Both the position numbers and the translations under genes were made by a program. A DNA stretch of 37,072 nt, from positions 1 to 37,072 of the forward strand of contig JABDAZ010000028.1 of NCBI GenBank assembly GCA_013288945.1, read 5' to 3'. Origin of the DNA: Bacteroidota bacterium (GTDB lineage: Bacteria; Bacteroidota; Bacteroidia; Chitinophagales; Chitinophagaceae). The notes beneath the pieces are model-generated. The model was not told where the DNA came from and did no database searches. It was given only the letters and a program-made list of their open reading frames with translations. Positions within the stretch are counted from its first letter, which is position 1. Each line of letters starts with the position of its first letter. Positions 1 to 10,258 of the stretch are shown here, piece after piece.

Positions 1-979
1 CCCAATCTGTTTGCCCGATTCCAATTTCATCTAAATCGAAACCAATAAATTTGCGGCCGCTTTGAATTATTTTTTTTACGAGATAAAAAATTTGTTCTGT
101 ATCAAACCCGCCAGTAACGGGCGTTCCGGAGTTTCTGCATAATTTTGGATCAAGCCCGTCAATATCAAAACTGATATACACTTTTTCAGGAAGGTGATTA
201 ATTATTTCATCAGCAATTTGTTTCCATGTTTGCCCTTCGTACTGGCGTTCTTTAATATCTTTATCAAAAAATGTTTTTACGCGATTGGGATTGTTATTAA
301 TATATTCCCATTCTTCCTGGCAATAATCGCGCACACCAATTTGCACCACTTTTTTTATTTCCGGAATTTCATTAAGCGCATTATACATCACGCTTCCATG
401 ACTATAATTGAAACCTTCATATGATTTTCTCAAATCGCAATGCGCATCGATTTGTAAAATTCCGAAGTCGCCATATTTTTCTCCGATGGCTTTAAAATAT
501 CCAAACGCAACACTGTGGTCGCCGCCAAGCAACGCAACCAGTTTTCCGCGGTTTAATAAATCAGTTGTTTGTTCGTGCACCCATTTATTTAAAATCAAAC
601 TGCCTTCATTAATTTCTTTTAATGATTTGCACATGAAATTATTTTTCTCCACCATTTCGCCTTTGGAAGTATAATCAATATACAATTCAGCTTCTTTGCG
701 GAGATAATCACTTTTCATTAATACTTTCCTGTCGGATGGGCGCATATAAAATCCCTGGCGCCACGCTTCATTTGTTTCGGGATCAAATAAATCTACTTGC
801 ATGCTGGCATTAAAAACATGTTCGGCCGCGCGTGAAGTTCCGGAACCGTAACTCACAGTAACTTCCCATGGAACGGGAAGTATAACAAGACGGGCTTCTT
901 CTTCTGTAAAAGGCAAACCGAAAATATTATTTTTTGGGTTGCTGGCACCGTTCGGATCAAAGTGTGATAAATCTTTCAT
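1..979 (-). CDS. Agmatinase/arginase-family ureohydrolase (partial, C-terminus beyond window)
   Basis: Binuclear-manganese ureohydrolase that hydrolyses a guanidino group (agmatine, arginine or formimidoylglutamate) to release urea or a relative. I translated the reverse strand from the ATG at 979: 326 codons stay open to the window edge. All six expected metal ligands are visible: H155 in GGDHS (152-156), D178, H180 and D182 in DAHCD, and D272 and D274 in SFDIDGLDP. A second GFDLDE segment follows near 313-318. The N-terminal ~50 residues carry the PVPWEVTVSYGSGTS stretch typical of Bacteroidota agmatinase-like proteins. Perhaps a few tens of residues are missing at the C-terminus. It is transcribed away from ccmE and shares no operon inside the window. 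The substrate cannot be decided from sequence alone; agmatinase is the usual database label for this subgroup. Confidence 0.9.
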   Translation of the reverse strand, partial: MKDLSHFDPNGASNPKNNIFGLPFTEEEARLVILPVPWEVTVSYGSGTSRAAEHVFNASMQVDLFDPETNEAWRQGFYMRPSDRKVLMKSDYLRKEAELYIDYTSKGEMVEKNNFMCKSLKEINEGSLILNKWVHEQTTDLLNRGKLVALLGGDHSVAFGYFKAIGEKYGDFGILQIDAHCDLRKSYEGFNYSHGSVMYNALNEIPEIKKVVQIGVRDYCQEEWEYINNNPNRVKTFFDKDIKERQYEGQTWKQIADEIINHLPEKVYISFDIDGLDPKLCRNSGTPVTGGFDTEQIFYLVKKIIQSGRKFIGFDLDEIGIGQTDW

Positions 980-1060
980 GGTCTATTTCTTACTTATTAA
1001 ACGGAGCGCAAGTTAGTACAGTATAAGTTAGGAGCAAAAAAGTTGTGGTTGCAGGTTTTA

Positions 1061-1169
1061 AGTAATAAGTTTTAAGTTGTAAGTTTTTTGGGGAAATAAT
1101 TTTTTTATTACTAAAAATCGAAATAATCATAACCAATCATTCGGAACTTATCACTTAAAACTTACTACT
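1061..1169. repeat. Imperfect inverted repeat in the agmatinase-ccmE spacer
   Basis: The arms 1061-1085 and 1145-1169 are complementary at 22 of 25 positions and are separated by 59 bases. Each arm is made of tandem AAGTTTTAAGT-like units. It lies between two divergently transcribed genes, just before the ccmE promoter box, so it could form a large hairpin or be a relic of dispersed repeat sequence. No protein-coding potential is seen in it. Confidence 0.6.
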
Positions 1170-1189
1170 TAAAACTTGCCACTTTTGCG

Positions 1190-1197
1190 TAACTTTG
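1190..1197 (+). promoter_or_regulatory. Candidate -7 promoter box for ccmE-ccmF
   Basis: TAACTTTG is an exact match to the Bacteroidota -7 consensus TAnnTTTG. It sits 16 bases before the ccmE ATG, which would give a leader of only about ten nucleotides. No TTG is found at the usual 19-21 base spacing upstream, so the call rests on the -7 box alone. Confidence 0.45.
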
Positions 1198-1213
1198 CAC
1201 CGAATTTCAAAAT

Positions 1214-1630
1214 ATGAAACGCATTAATATTATTCTGTTGGTTTTTATTGCTGTTGCAATTGGTGTGCTGGTAAGTTTTATGGGCAATTTGTCTACTTAT
1301 GAAACGATTGCTTCTGCAAAACAAAAAGAAGGAAAAAGCGTGACGATAGTTGCCAAATTGGATAACACAATTCCGATAGAATACGATCCGCTGAAGAATC
1401 CGAACTACGTGAGTTTTCATGTAGTTGATACACTCGGCAACAAAGCAAAAGTGGTTTATCATTATGAGAAACCTTATGATATGGACAAAACGGAACGCAT
1501 CGTTTTAAAAGGCAAAATGCAAAACGGTGTTTTTGATATTACACAGAAAGATGGCATATTAATAACATGCCCTTCCAAGTATAAAGATGATCCGTATATC
1601 ATTAAGAAAAACCTCAGTCAAAATCAATAA
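1214..1630 (+). CDS. ccmE: Cytochrome c maturation protein CcmE, cysteine (CxxxY) variant
   Basis: Periplasmic heme chaperone of system I cytochrome c maturation, 138 residues. It takes heme from CcmC and passes it to the CcmF ligase. The N-terminus is one membrane anchor (about residues 4-24). A small beta-barrel-like OB-fold domain follows, with the hallmark VVAKLD- and FHVVD-like strands. The covalent heme-binding site, HxxxY in proteobacterial CcmE, here reads CPSKY (C119-Y123), so cysteine replaces the heme-attaching histidine. Such CxxxY forms are known from archaea and Desulfovibrio. The C-terminal tail is short. The gene lies six bases upstream of the ccmF-like gene and surely shares its transcript. 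No ccmA, B, C, D or H is next to it in this window. Confidence 0.88.
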   Translation: MKRINIILLVFIAVAIGVLVSFMGNLSTYETIASAKQKEGKSVTIVAKLDNTIPIEYDPLKNPNYVSFHVVDTLGNKAKVVYHYEKPYDMDKTERIVLKGKMQNGVFDITQKDGILITCPSKYKDDPYIIKKNLSQNQ

Positions 1631-1636
1631 TAAGTA

Positions 1637-4075
<2,439 letters not shown>

Positions 4076-4200
4076 TTTACCATTATTAATATCATTTCTT
4101 AATTACTGGTTAAAATAATAAAATGCCACAGGCGTTTGGGTTACAACTGCCGTTTTGCAGTATAAATTATGGAAGATTTTGATTAATTTTAATTGCTTCT

Positions 4201-4839
4201 ATGATAACTGGAAATCAAAAATATATTTTTACCGGGCTGGCAACTTTCCTCTTGTTATTAACAGGTTTTTTCTCGTACGCACAAATTACTGATTCTTCCA
4301 CTTTACAATACGGGCCGAATGATACAATAATGGTTCCTGCGGTTATTGTTGATGGGCAATTATTGGCATCGAGAAGTTTATCCATTGCAAAAGTGAGCAT
4401 CCCTATGCCGCCCGCCATGCGCAAGCGTTACGAAGAATGGACGCGTTTAAGAAACGCAGTTTATGTTACTTATCCTTATGCAAAAAAAGCCGGCGCAATA
4501 ATGAATGATATGAACGCAAAAATGGCGAAGATGACTTCTGAAGATGATAAAAAAGCATATATAAAATCGCGCGAAAAAGAATTAAAAAAAGAATTCACAA
4601 CACCATTAACCAACTTATCTGTTTACCAGGGAACGATATTAATGAAATTAATTAATCGCCAAACCGGAAATAATTGCTACAATATTATTAAAGAATATAA
4701 AGGTGGTTTCACGGCGCGTTTCTGGCAAACCGTTGCATTCTTTTTCAGCAGCAATTTAAAACAACCTTACGATGCAAAAGGTGATGATAAACAAATTGAA
4801 ATATTTGTAATGGAGATTGAAAAAATGTATCACGGGTAG
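4201..4839 (+). CDS. Secreted DUF4294-domain protein
   Basis: Protein of 212 residues with a clear signal peptide (hydrophobic core about 10-25, probable cleavage after SYA near residue 27). The body carries a conserved block of the DUF4294 family: an RLRNAVYVTYPYAKKAG-like stretch near residues 81-97, then a charged helical region. It ends with a segment holding NRQTGNNCYNIIKEYKGG and FWQTVAFFFS. That last part is characteristic: members are small exported proteins of Bacteroidota with no assigned function. It follows the ccm pair after a 125-base spacer, so a separate transcript is likely. I assign the family only and do not infer a role. Confidence 0.82.
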   Translation: MITGNQKYIFTGLATFLLLLTGFFSYAQITDSSTLQYGPNDTIMVPAVIVDGQLLASRSLSIAKVSIPMPPAMRKRYEEWTRLRNAVYVTYPYAKKAGAIMNDMNAKMAKMTSEDDKKAYIKSREKELKKEFTTPLTNLSVYQGTILMKLINRQTGNNCYNIIKEYKGGFTARFWQTVAFFFSSNLKQPYDAKGDDKQIEIFVMEIEKMYHG

Positions 4840-4840
4840 T

Positions 4841-4957
4841 GGAGAATTGATAATTTATTAATGGATAATTCATTAATATTTTACAGATGATAATTGACTA
4901 TTGATGATGTGCGTTGGAAGAATTTTTTTTATTTTTTACTTTTTATTTTTCACTTAA
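4841..4957. repeat. Dispersed 3'-end spacer repeat, copy A
   Basis: The first 30 bases (4841-4870) match 25081-25110 at 27 of 30 positions. Both copies begin one base after a stop codon and are followed by runs of the type TTTTTTACTTTTT. Here the copy separates two convergent genes. It is AT-rich and has no coding potential. Confidence 0.6.
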
Positions 4958-4966
4958 TATTTAGTT

Positions 4967-5458
4967 TTATAACTGATTAATTTTTTCAATCAACCCACTT
5001 GTTGAAAAACCTTCTACAATCGGATTGATAACAACTCTTCCGCCATTTGCAATTACTTCATTGGCGCCAACTATTTTATCAATTGTATAATCGCCGCCTT
5101 TTACCAATACATCTGGCAAAATTGCTTTGATTAATTTCAGCGGTGTATCTTCTTCAAAAATCACAACGGCATCAACCATTAATAAAGAAGCTAATAATGT
5201 TGCGCGCGAATATTGGTTATTAATCGGGCGATGTTCCCCTTTTAATTTTCTTACTGATTCATCGGCATTCACACCAACAATTAAATAGTCTGCTTCGCTT
5301 GCAGCGTCTGATAATGAAGCAATATGTCCTTCATGTAAAATATCAAAACATCCATTGGTAAAAGAAATGGTTTTGCTTAATAGACGCAACCGGTTTACCT
5401 GGTAAATTATTTCCTGTAACGTGAAAATTTTATGCGGGATTATTTTCGGGTTTTTCAT
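4967..5458 (-). CDS. rfaE2: RfaE2-type heptose 1-phosphate adenylyltransferase
   Basis: Nucleotidyltransferase of 163 residues, corresponding to the C-terminal domain of E. coli HldE. It activates D-glycero-beta-D-manno-heptose 1-phosphate with ATP to make ADP-heptose for lipopolysaccharide inner core. The cytidylyltransferase-like fold is marked by FTNGCFDILHEGH (33-45, with the HxGH nucleotide-binding motif). VGVNADESVRKLKG, the KGGDYTIDKIVG block and the terminal EGFSTSGLIEKI follow; all are family signatures. The kinase half is absent, as is normal in Bacteroidota where the two halves are separate genes. The start overlaps the end of the upstream membrane-protein gene by 29 bases, which implies translational coupling. 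Confidence 0.9.
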   Translation of the reverse strand: MKNPKIIPHKIFTLQEIIYQVNRLRLLSKTISFTNGCFDILHEGHIASLSDAASEADYLIVGVNADESVRKLKGEHRPINNQYSRATLLASLLMVDAVVIFEEDTPLKLIKAILPDVLVKGGDYTIDKIVGANEVIANGGRVVINPIVEGFSTSGLIEKINQL

Positions 5459-6458
5459 TTATTTTTTTATTAACACGTGGTAACAATATAAAACTGGCTA
5501 CGCCAAAAACTATAAAACTTATAAACTGCCCGAACCACAATAGCCAGCCAATCGCAAGCCCATAAGGTTCTTTAGGAATATTATAAAATGCAACTGTTTG
5601 TTGTACAAGTAATGCGTAAGCGCCAATTCCGCCGGGCGATAAAATAATGCCTATACTTCCAATGGCAAGAACGGTTAATGCATCTGTGCCCGTTAAATGG
5701 CTTGTTTCTGTAATGGCGGAAAAACCAAGCCATGTACTCGACCAATATAAAAGCCAGATGCCAATTGTATATACAACAAATAAAAATTTATTCTTTATAG
5801 ATTTTATACTTGTTAATCCGTGCAAAATATTTTTTAATAATAATTTTATTTTTTGAACGATATTAATATGCCCGAGCCTTCCAAATAAATATTTTAAAAG
5901 GATAAGAAAAACAATTAACCCGCCAACGATATAAATTATTTTTTGGTAAGAAACCTGCCCGTTTTTATTTTCAAAAATCGGATAAATTGAACTTACTGCC
6001 ATTGCATGAAGCACATCAAACTGAAGAATAAAAGTTAATCCGAAAACGATTAACAGGCAAACCAAATCAAACGCGCGCTCTGCTAAAATTGTTCCGACTA
6101 ATTTATCTGCAGGCGCTTTTTCGTAGCGTGCAAGTATGGTGCATTTTATTACTTCTCCCAAACGCGGCGCGCCAAGATTTACAAGGTATCCAATTAATAC
6201 ACTAAATAAAGTATTGAGCTTTGATGGATGAAAACCAAGCGGCTCCATTAATTGCCGCCATCTTAATGCGCGCAACAAATGGCTAGATAATAAAAGCAGC
6301 ATAATCGGAATGAGCAACAAATAGTGTGCACGGTTCATGGCATCTTTTAGCTGTTGCCATTTTTGTTCATCAAGATTGCGAAGGCTGAGCCACACAAAAA
6401 ACGCTGCCAGCGCAGCGAATAAAAAATATTGTAATACGCCAAGAATTTTTTTGTTCAT
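5430..6458 (-). CDS. YbhN/AglD-type polytopic membrane protein (flippase-like domain)
   Basis: Protein of 342 residues with about eight or nine membrane segments. It belongs to the lysylphosphatidylglycerol-synthase transmembrane-region superfamily, which also includes AglD and YbhN. The conserved blocks are LLSSHLLRALRWRQLMEPLG near 55-75, LVNLGAPRLGEVIKCTIL near 93-110, and AIGSIGIILSPGGIGAYALL near 266-285. These give the usual family pattern of a helical bundle with small-residue-rich loops. No catalytic LPG-synthase domain is fused. Known or proposed roles for the family are lipid or polyisoprenyl-linked substrate handling. Coupling to the heptose adenylyltransferase suggests, but does not show, a link to envelope glycolipid assembly. 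Confidence 0.8.
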   Translation of the reverse strand: MNKKILGVLQYFLFAALAAFFVWLSLRNLDEQKWQQLKDAMNRAHYLLLIPIMLLLLSSHLLRALRWRQLMEPLGFHPSKLNTLFSVLIGYLVNLGAPRLGEVIKCTILARYEKAPADKLVGTILAERAFDLVCLLIVFGLTFILQFDVLHAMAVSSIYPIFENKNGQVSYQKIIYIVGGLIVFLILLKYLFGRLGHINIVQKIKLLLKNILHGLTSIKSIKNKFLFVVYTIGIWLLYWSSTWLGFSAITETSHLTGTDALTVLAIGSIGIILSPGGIGAYALLVQQTVAFYNIPKEPYGLAIGWLLWFGQFISFIVFGVASFILLPRVNKKINEKPENNPA

Positions 6459-6504
6459 AAGTCAGGGAACAATTTACAATATTTAAAGCCATTAAAAAAA
6501 ACAT

Positions 6505-6849
6505 CTACAATTTGTTTCCTTCTTTCGGAAAAACCAAACTTGGATTAAATTTTTTTGCTTCTTCAAAATCCATTAATGCATAGGAAATAACGATTACAAC
6601 ATCGCCGGCTGCGCCTTGTCTTGCAGCTGGCCCGTTGAGGCAGCAAACGCCTGAACCGCGTTTGCCTTTTATAAGATAAGTTTCAATGCGTGATCCATTG
6701 TTTACATTCACCACCTGAATTTTTTCATTGGCAATCATGTTCGCGGCGTCCATCAAATCTTCATCCAATGTAAGGCTGCCAACATAATTTAAATTGGCTT
6801 CTGTTATAACAACCCGGTGAACTTTCGATTTTAAAATTTCAATTTGCAT
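6505..6849 (-). CDS. panD: Aspartate 1-decarboxylase
   Basis: Pyruvoyl-dependent enzyme that converts L-aspartate to beta-alanine for pantothenate and coenzyme A. At 114 residues it is close to the usual size. The self-cleavage site that yields the pyruvoyl group is intact: NYVGS with cleavage between G24 and S25. Active-site positions known from E. coli are conserved: K9, R54, T57 and Y58. The [19 protein letters not shown] block follows. It lies 94 bases downstream of panC on the same strand. A candidate promoter box in that gap suggests it may also be transcribed on its own. Confidence 0.96.
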   Translation of the reverse strand: MQIEILKSKVHRVVITEANLNYVGSLTLDEDLMDAANMIANEKIQVVNVNNGSRIETYLIKGKRGSGVCCLNGPAARQGAAGDVVIVISYALMDFEEAKKFNPSLVFPKEGNKL

Positions 6850-6930
6850 ATTAATAAATTAATAATCCGGAAGTAATTTTTCTTTCAGCTTTTCATTCTC
6901 TCCAAACTTCCTCAACAAACTTTGCGTGCG

Positions 6931-6938
6931 CAAAAGTA
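6931..6938 (-). promoter_or_regulatory. Candidate internal -7 promoter box for panD
   Basis: On the minus strand this reads TACTTTTG, an exact TAnnTTTG match, inside the panC-panD gap and 82 bases upstream of the panD start. No TTG at the proper distance is visible upstream, so support is limited to the -7 box and its position. Confidence 0.35.
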
Positions 6939-6943
6939 ACAAT

Positions 6944-7807
6944 CTATTTTAAGTTATGTTCATTGGTTAAAATCATATTGTCAATTAACCGCGTCTCATT
7001 TTGAAATGCAGCGATTAATGCAACCAGTTTTTTTCCTTTATTATAATGATGAATTATTTCTAAATTATCCGCATCAGCAATTTCAACGTAATCGATTTTA
7101 AAATTATTTTCTGTAAGCATATTTTTTGCTTCATTAATAATTTCAGTAAAATCTTTTTGCATTAAATTTTCTTTTAAAAAAGAAAGCGCTTTATAAATTG
7201 CAGTTGCTTTTTTTCTTTCATCATCATTTAAACGCGTGTTCCTGCTGCTCATTGCCAACCCATCATTTTCGCGAAGCGTTTCACACGTATGAAATTTTAT
7301 TTTCAAATCTTTAATTTCAATTAATTTTTTTATCACCATGCATTGCTGGTAATCTTTTTGCCCCATAAAAAGATGATCGGGTTTTACAATATTCATCAAG
7401 CGTTCCATCACCTGGCAAACGCCTTGGAAATGGCCGGGGCGAAACTCTCCTTCCAAAATTGTTTCTAAATAACCAAGATTATAATGTTCAAGATTTTTTG
7501 TTCCATCAGCATAAATTTCATAAACATCAGGAAGAAATAGAACGTCGGCTCCATTTTTTTCCAGCAGATAAATATCTTTCTCAATTGTTACCGGGTATTT
7601 CTGAAAATCTTTCGGATCATTAAATTGCGTCGGGTTTACAAATATGCTGCAAACCGTTAATGCTGCTGTTTTTTTTGATGCATTAATAAGCGACAAATGG
7701 CCGTTGTGCAAAGCGCCCATCGTTGGCACAAATCCAATTTCTGCTCCGTCATTTTTTTGCGTTTGCAGGTAAGTTATTAGTTCGGCGGCTTTTTTAAATA
7801 ATATCAT
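6944..7807 (-). CDS. panC: Pantoate--beta-alanine ligase (pantothenate synthetase)
   Basis: Condenses D-pantoate with beta-alanine using ATP to make pantothenate; 287 residues, normal length. The Rossmann-type nucleotidyltransferase signatures are all present: FVPTMGALHNGH (26-37, with the HxGH-type motif at 34-37), FVNPTQFNDPKDFQKYP (56-72), FRPGHFQGVCQVM (122-134), MGQKDYQQ (148-155) and MSSRN (186-190). It is the first gene of a minus-strand cluster with panD, which makes its beta-alanine substrate. It is divergent from the glycogen-synthase-like gene across a 109-base spacer. Confidence 0.96.
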   Translation of the reverse strand: MILFKKAAELITYLQTQKNDGAEIGFVPTMGALHNGHLSLINASKKTAALTVCSIFVNPTQFNDPKDFQKYPVTIEKDIYLLEKNGADVLFLPDVYEIYADGTKNLEHYNLGYLETILEGEFRPGHFQGVCQVMERLMNIVKPDHLFMGQKDYQQCMVIKKLIEIKDLKIKFHTCETLRENDGLAMSSRNTRLNDDERKKATAIYKALSFLKENLMQKDFTEIINEAKNMLTENNFKIDYVEIADADNLEIIHHYNKGKKLVALIAAFQNETRLIDNMILTNEHNLK

Positions 7808-7865
7808 TTTACAATGTTTTATGGCTGCAAATGCAGTATCGGTGCTAAGTTTCTAATAAATACCA

Positions 7866-7873
7866 TACCTTTG
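7866..7873 (+). promoter_or_regulatory. Candidate -7 promoter box for the glycogen-synthase-like gene
   Basis: TACCTTTG matches TAnnTTTG exactly and lies 43 bases before the start codon in the divergent spacer with panC. The -33 TTG is not apparent at the expected spacing. Confidence 0.45.
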
Positions 7874-7916
7874 CAAACTGTTTTAAAAAGGTAAATCTTC
7901 ATCAATTACATCAATA

Positions 7917-8732
7917 ATGTTAACAAAGAAAAGAATTTTATTTATTGCCAACGAAATGTCTCCTTATTTAGAACTGACGGAGTTTGCGGAAACGGTTAAC
8001 AAACTGGCGATTAAATCGAATGACACGGGATTTGAAGTGAGGTGCATTATGCCACGTTTTGGAGTGATTAATGAACGCAGGCACCGGCTGCATGAAGTAG
8101 TGCGTTTATCGGGCATTAATGTTTCTATTAATAATGATGATTATCCATTGCAGATTAAAGTTGCTTCGTTGCCAAATGCAAGGCTGCAAATTTATTTTTT
8201 GGATAATGAAGATTTGTTTAAACGCAAATACATTTTTAACGACGAGAATGAAAAGTGGTATGACGATAACGGATTGCGCATGGTTTTCTTTTGCAAAGGC
8301 GCATTGGAAACTGTCAAAAAATTTGGTTGGCCGCCAGACATTATTCATTGCAGCGGCTGGATGTCTTCACTTGTTCCATTGTATTTAAAAACTGTTTATA
8401 AAAAAGAACCTGTGTTTGCGCACAGTAAAGTTGTATTTACAATTGGCCAAAATACTTTTAAAGAAAAGCTGGGTGCAGATTTTTCAAAGCTTGCAAACAT
8501 TCATCCGAATATTAAGCCAAAAGATTTGGAGCCTTTCAAAGACGTTAATAATACAGCATTGTTCAGAGGCGGCGCAACGTATAGTGAAGCCATCACTTTT
8601 GGCGCAGAAAAAGTGGATAAGAAATTAGCGGAAGAATTTGGCAAAGTGCGTGGCAAACAGGTTTTATCATTTAATGCAGAAACTGATTTGATAGATTATT
8701 TGCAATTGTTTAATGATCTTACAAAAGCATAG
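7917..8732 (+). CDS. Single-domain glycogen/starch synthase-like protein (degenerate GT5 N-domain)
   Basis: At 271 residues it resembles only the N-terminal Rossmann domain of GT5 glycogen synthases, which normally exceed 450 residues. Recognisable family positions are the start ILFIANEMSPY (7-17), FEVRCIMPRFGVI (39-51), DNGLRMVFFCKGALE (117-131) and DIIHCSGWMSSLVPLYL (141-157). The lysine-glycine-glycine loop that binds ADP-glucose (KTGGLA in E. coli) is replaced by ELTEFAE (19-25). The HAHDWHAGL region reads HCSGWMSSL. The nucleotide-binding C-terminal domain is absent. No frameshift or stop explains this, since flanking sequence is spacer. As I recall, short proteins like this recur beside panC in Bacteroidota, so it is probably a maintained protein of different or no catalytic function rather than a pseudogene. 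Confidence 0.75.
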   Translation: MLTKKRILFIANEMSPYLELTEFAETVNKLAIKSNDTGFEVRCIMPRFGVINERRHRLHEVVRLSGINVSINNDDYPLQIKVASLPNARLQIYFLDNEDLFKRKYIFNDENEKWYDDNGLRMVFFCKGALETVKKFGWPPDIIHCSGWMSSLVPLYLKTVYKKEPVFAHSKVVFTIGQNTFKEKLGADFSKLANIHPNIKPKDLEPFKDVNNTALFRGGATYSEAITFGAEKVDKKLAEEFGKVRGKQVLSFNAETDLIDYLQLFNDLTKA

Positions 8733-8796
8733 TTGTTAATAATATAAAAGGCTACAAGATTTGCAGACTTTTATTTAAAAATATAATTTCAGCCAT

Positions 8797-8804
8797 TATC
8801 TTTG
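8797..8804 (+). promoter_or_regulatory. Candidate -7 promoter box for metK
   Basis: TATCTTTG is an exact TAnnTTTG match, 91 bases before the metK start. At the usual -33 distance there is TTT rather than TTG (8774-8776). The predicted transcript would begin near 8811, directly at the left arm of the hairpin at 8813-8855. Confidence 0.5.
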
Positions 8805-8812
8805 CTGCGGAA

Positions 8813-8855
8813 AAAATTCCATTAATTGTTATTTAAAAATGATTAATGGAATTTT
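8813..8855 (+). promoter_or_regulatory. Perfect 14-bp hairpin in the metK leader
   Basis: Arms 8813-8826 and 8842-8855 (AAAATTCCATTAAT and its exact complement) enclose a 15-base loop. The hairpin lies between the candidate promoter and the metK start, so it would form at or near the very 5' end of the mRNA. It may stabilise the transcript or affect its expression. It does not resemble the SAM-I or SAM-II riboswitch cores I know. It has no T-tract after the stem (TATTTATAAAG follows), so termination is less likely. Confidence 0.6.
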
Positions 8856-8895
8856 ATTTATAAAGAATTACTTACTATCAAACTTTTAAAAATTT

Positions 8896-10176
8896 ATGCC
8901 TTACTTATTTACTTCCGAAAGCGTTTCTGAGGGCCATCCAGATAAAGTAGCCGACCAGATTTCTGATGCGCTAATTGATAATTTTCTCGCTTACGATCCG
9001 GAATCAAAAGTTGCCTGCGAAACGCTTGTAACAACAGGCCAGGTTGTGCTTGCGGGAGAAGTAAAATCCAAAGCATATTTGGATGTGCAGGATATTGCAC
9101 GCGATGTAATCCGTAAAATTGGTTACACAAAAAGTGAATATATGTTTGAAGCAAATTCTTGCGGAATTTTTTCTGCCATTCATGAACAATCTTCAGACAT
9201 TAACCAAGGCGTTGACAGGAAAGTGAAGAAAGAAGATTTTGAAACAAAAGCAAATGCACAAGGCGCCGGCGACCAGGGAATGATGTTTGGTTATGCCACA
9301 AAAGAAACCGATAATTATATGCCGCTCGCATTAGATTTAGCGCATAAAATTTTGCAGGAACTTTCTAAAACACGCCGCGCCGGAAAGGAATTAAAATATC
9401 TTCGCCCGGATGCAAAAAGCCAGGTTACCATTGAATATAATGACAACAACGAACCGATAAGAATTGATACAATTGTTGTTTCTACACAGCATGATGATTT
9501 TGATTCGGATAAAATAATGCTTGACAAAATTAAAAATGATATCATCAGCGTTATTATGCCAAGAGTGAAAAAACAATTGAAACCTTCCATACAAAAATTG
9601 TTTAACGATAAAATTATTTATCACATTAATCCAACCGGAAAATTTGTAATCGGCGGCCCGCACGGCGATACAGGTTTAACAGGAAGAAAAATTATTGTTG
9701 ATACTTATGGTGGAAAAGGTGCGCACGGCGGTGGTGCATTTTCAGGAAAAGATCCAAGCAAAGTTGATAGAAGCGCTGCATATGCAACGCGCCATCTTGC
9801 AAAAAATTTAGTTGCGGCAGGCGTTGCGGATGAAGTGCTGGTGCAGGTTTCCTACGCTATTGGTGTTGCAAAACCAACATCTATTAATGTAAAAACTTTC
9901 GGTTCTGCAAAGGTTGATTTAACTGATGGAGAAATCGGAACCATTGCAGAAGGCGTGTTTGATATGAGGCCTTATGCTATTGAACAACGTTTCAAATTGC
10001 GCAACCCGATTTATAGTGAAACTGCTGCTTACGGGCATATGGGAAGAAAAAATGAAGTGGTTACAAAAATTTTTAACAAAGGAAAAGAGAACGAGAAAGA
10101 AGTAGAAGTTGAATTGTTTACCTGGGAAAAACTTGATTTTGTTCCGCAGGTAAAAAAAGCATTCGGAATTAAATAA
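8896..10176 (+). CDS. metK: S-adenosylmethionine synthetase
   Basis: Makes S-adenosylmethionine from methionine and ATP; cytosolic homotetramer in known cases. At 426 residues it is somewhat longer than E. coli MetK (about 384), as is usual for Bacteroidota. Signatures: [20 protein letters not shown] (6-25, with the catalytic histidine region), [16 protein letters not shown] (about 123-138), [20 protein letters not shown], and the P-loop-like [19 protein letters not shown]. All are intact. It stands alone behind its own leader and is followed by a hairpin terminator. Confidence 0.97.
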   Translation: MPYLFTSESVSEGHPDKVADQISDALIDNFLAYDPESKVACETLVTTGQVVLAGEVKSKAYLDVQDIARDVIRKIGYTKSEYMFEANSCGIFSAIHEQSSDINQGVDRKVKKEDFETKANAQGAGDQGMMFGYATKETDNYMPLALDLAHKILQELSKTRRAGKELKYLRPDAKSQVTIEYNDNNEPIRIDTIVVSTQHDDFDSDKIMLDKIKNDIISVIMPRVKKQLKPSIQKLFNDKIIYHINPTGKFVIGGPHGDTGLTGRKIIVDTYGGKGAHGGGAFSGKDPSKVDRSAAYATRHLAKNLVAAGVADEVLVQVSYAIGVAKPTSINVKTFGSAKVDLTDGEIGTIAEGVFDMRPYAIEQRFKLRNPIYSETAAYGHMGRKNEVVTKIFNKGKENEKEVEVELFTWEKLDFVPQVKKAFGIK

Positions 10177-10206
10177 TAAATAATTCGTAATAATATCCGG
10201 TGGCTC

Positions 10207-10243
10207 AATGGCTCAATTGAATTGAGAAATTGAGCCATTTTAT
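10207..10243 (+). terminator. Hairpin terminator after metK
   Basis: A perfect 12-bp stem (10207-10218 with 10228-10239) and a 9-base loop, 31 bases after the metK stop, followed by a short T-rich stretch. The left side also contains a tandem copy of GGCTCAAT. The T-tract is weak, so it may act as a partial terminator or mRNA 3'-end stabiliser. Confidence 0.6.
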
Positions 10244-10258
10244 ATTGAACCAATAATT

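Noticed and set aside
194..674. Two plus-strand open frames of 76 and 88 codons
   Set aside because: They fall inside the minus-strand agmatinase-family gene, which shows all six metal ligands in its own frame.
7917..8732. Frameshifted or truncated full-length glycogen synthase
   Set aside because: The sequence after the stop is spacer with the metK promoter; no remnant of a second glycosyltransferase domain was seen in any frame.
8733..8895. SAM-II or SAM-I riboswitch upstream of metK
   Set aside because: I could not find the conserved core of either type; only a simple hairpin is present.
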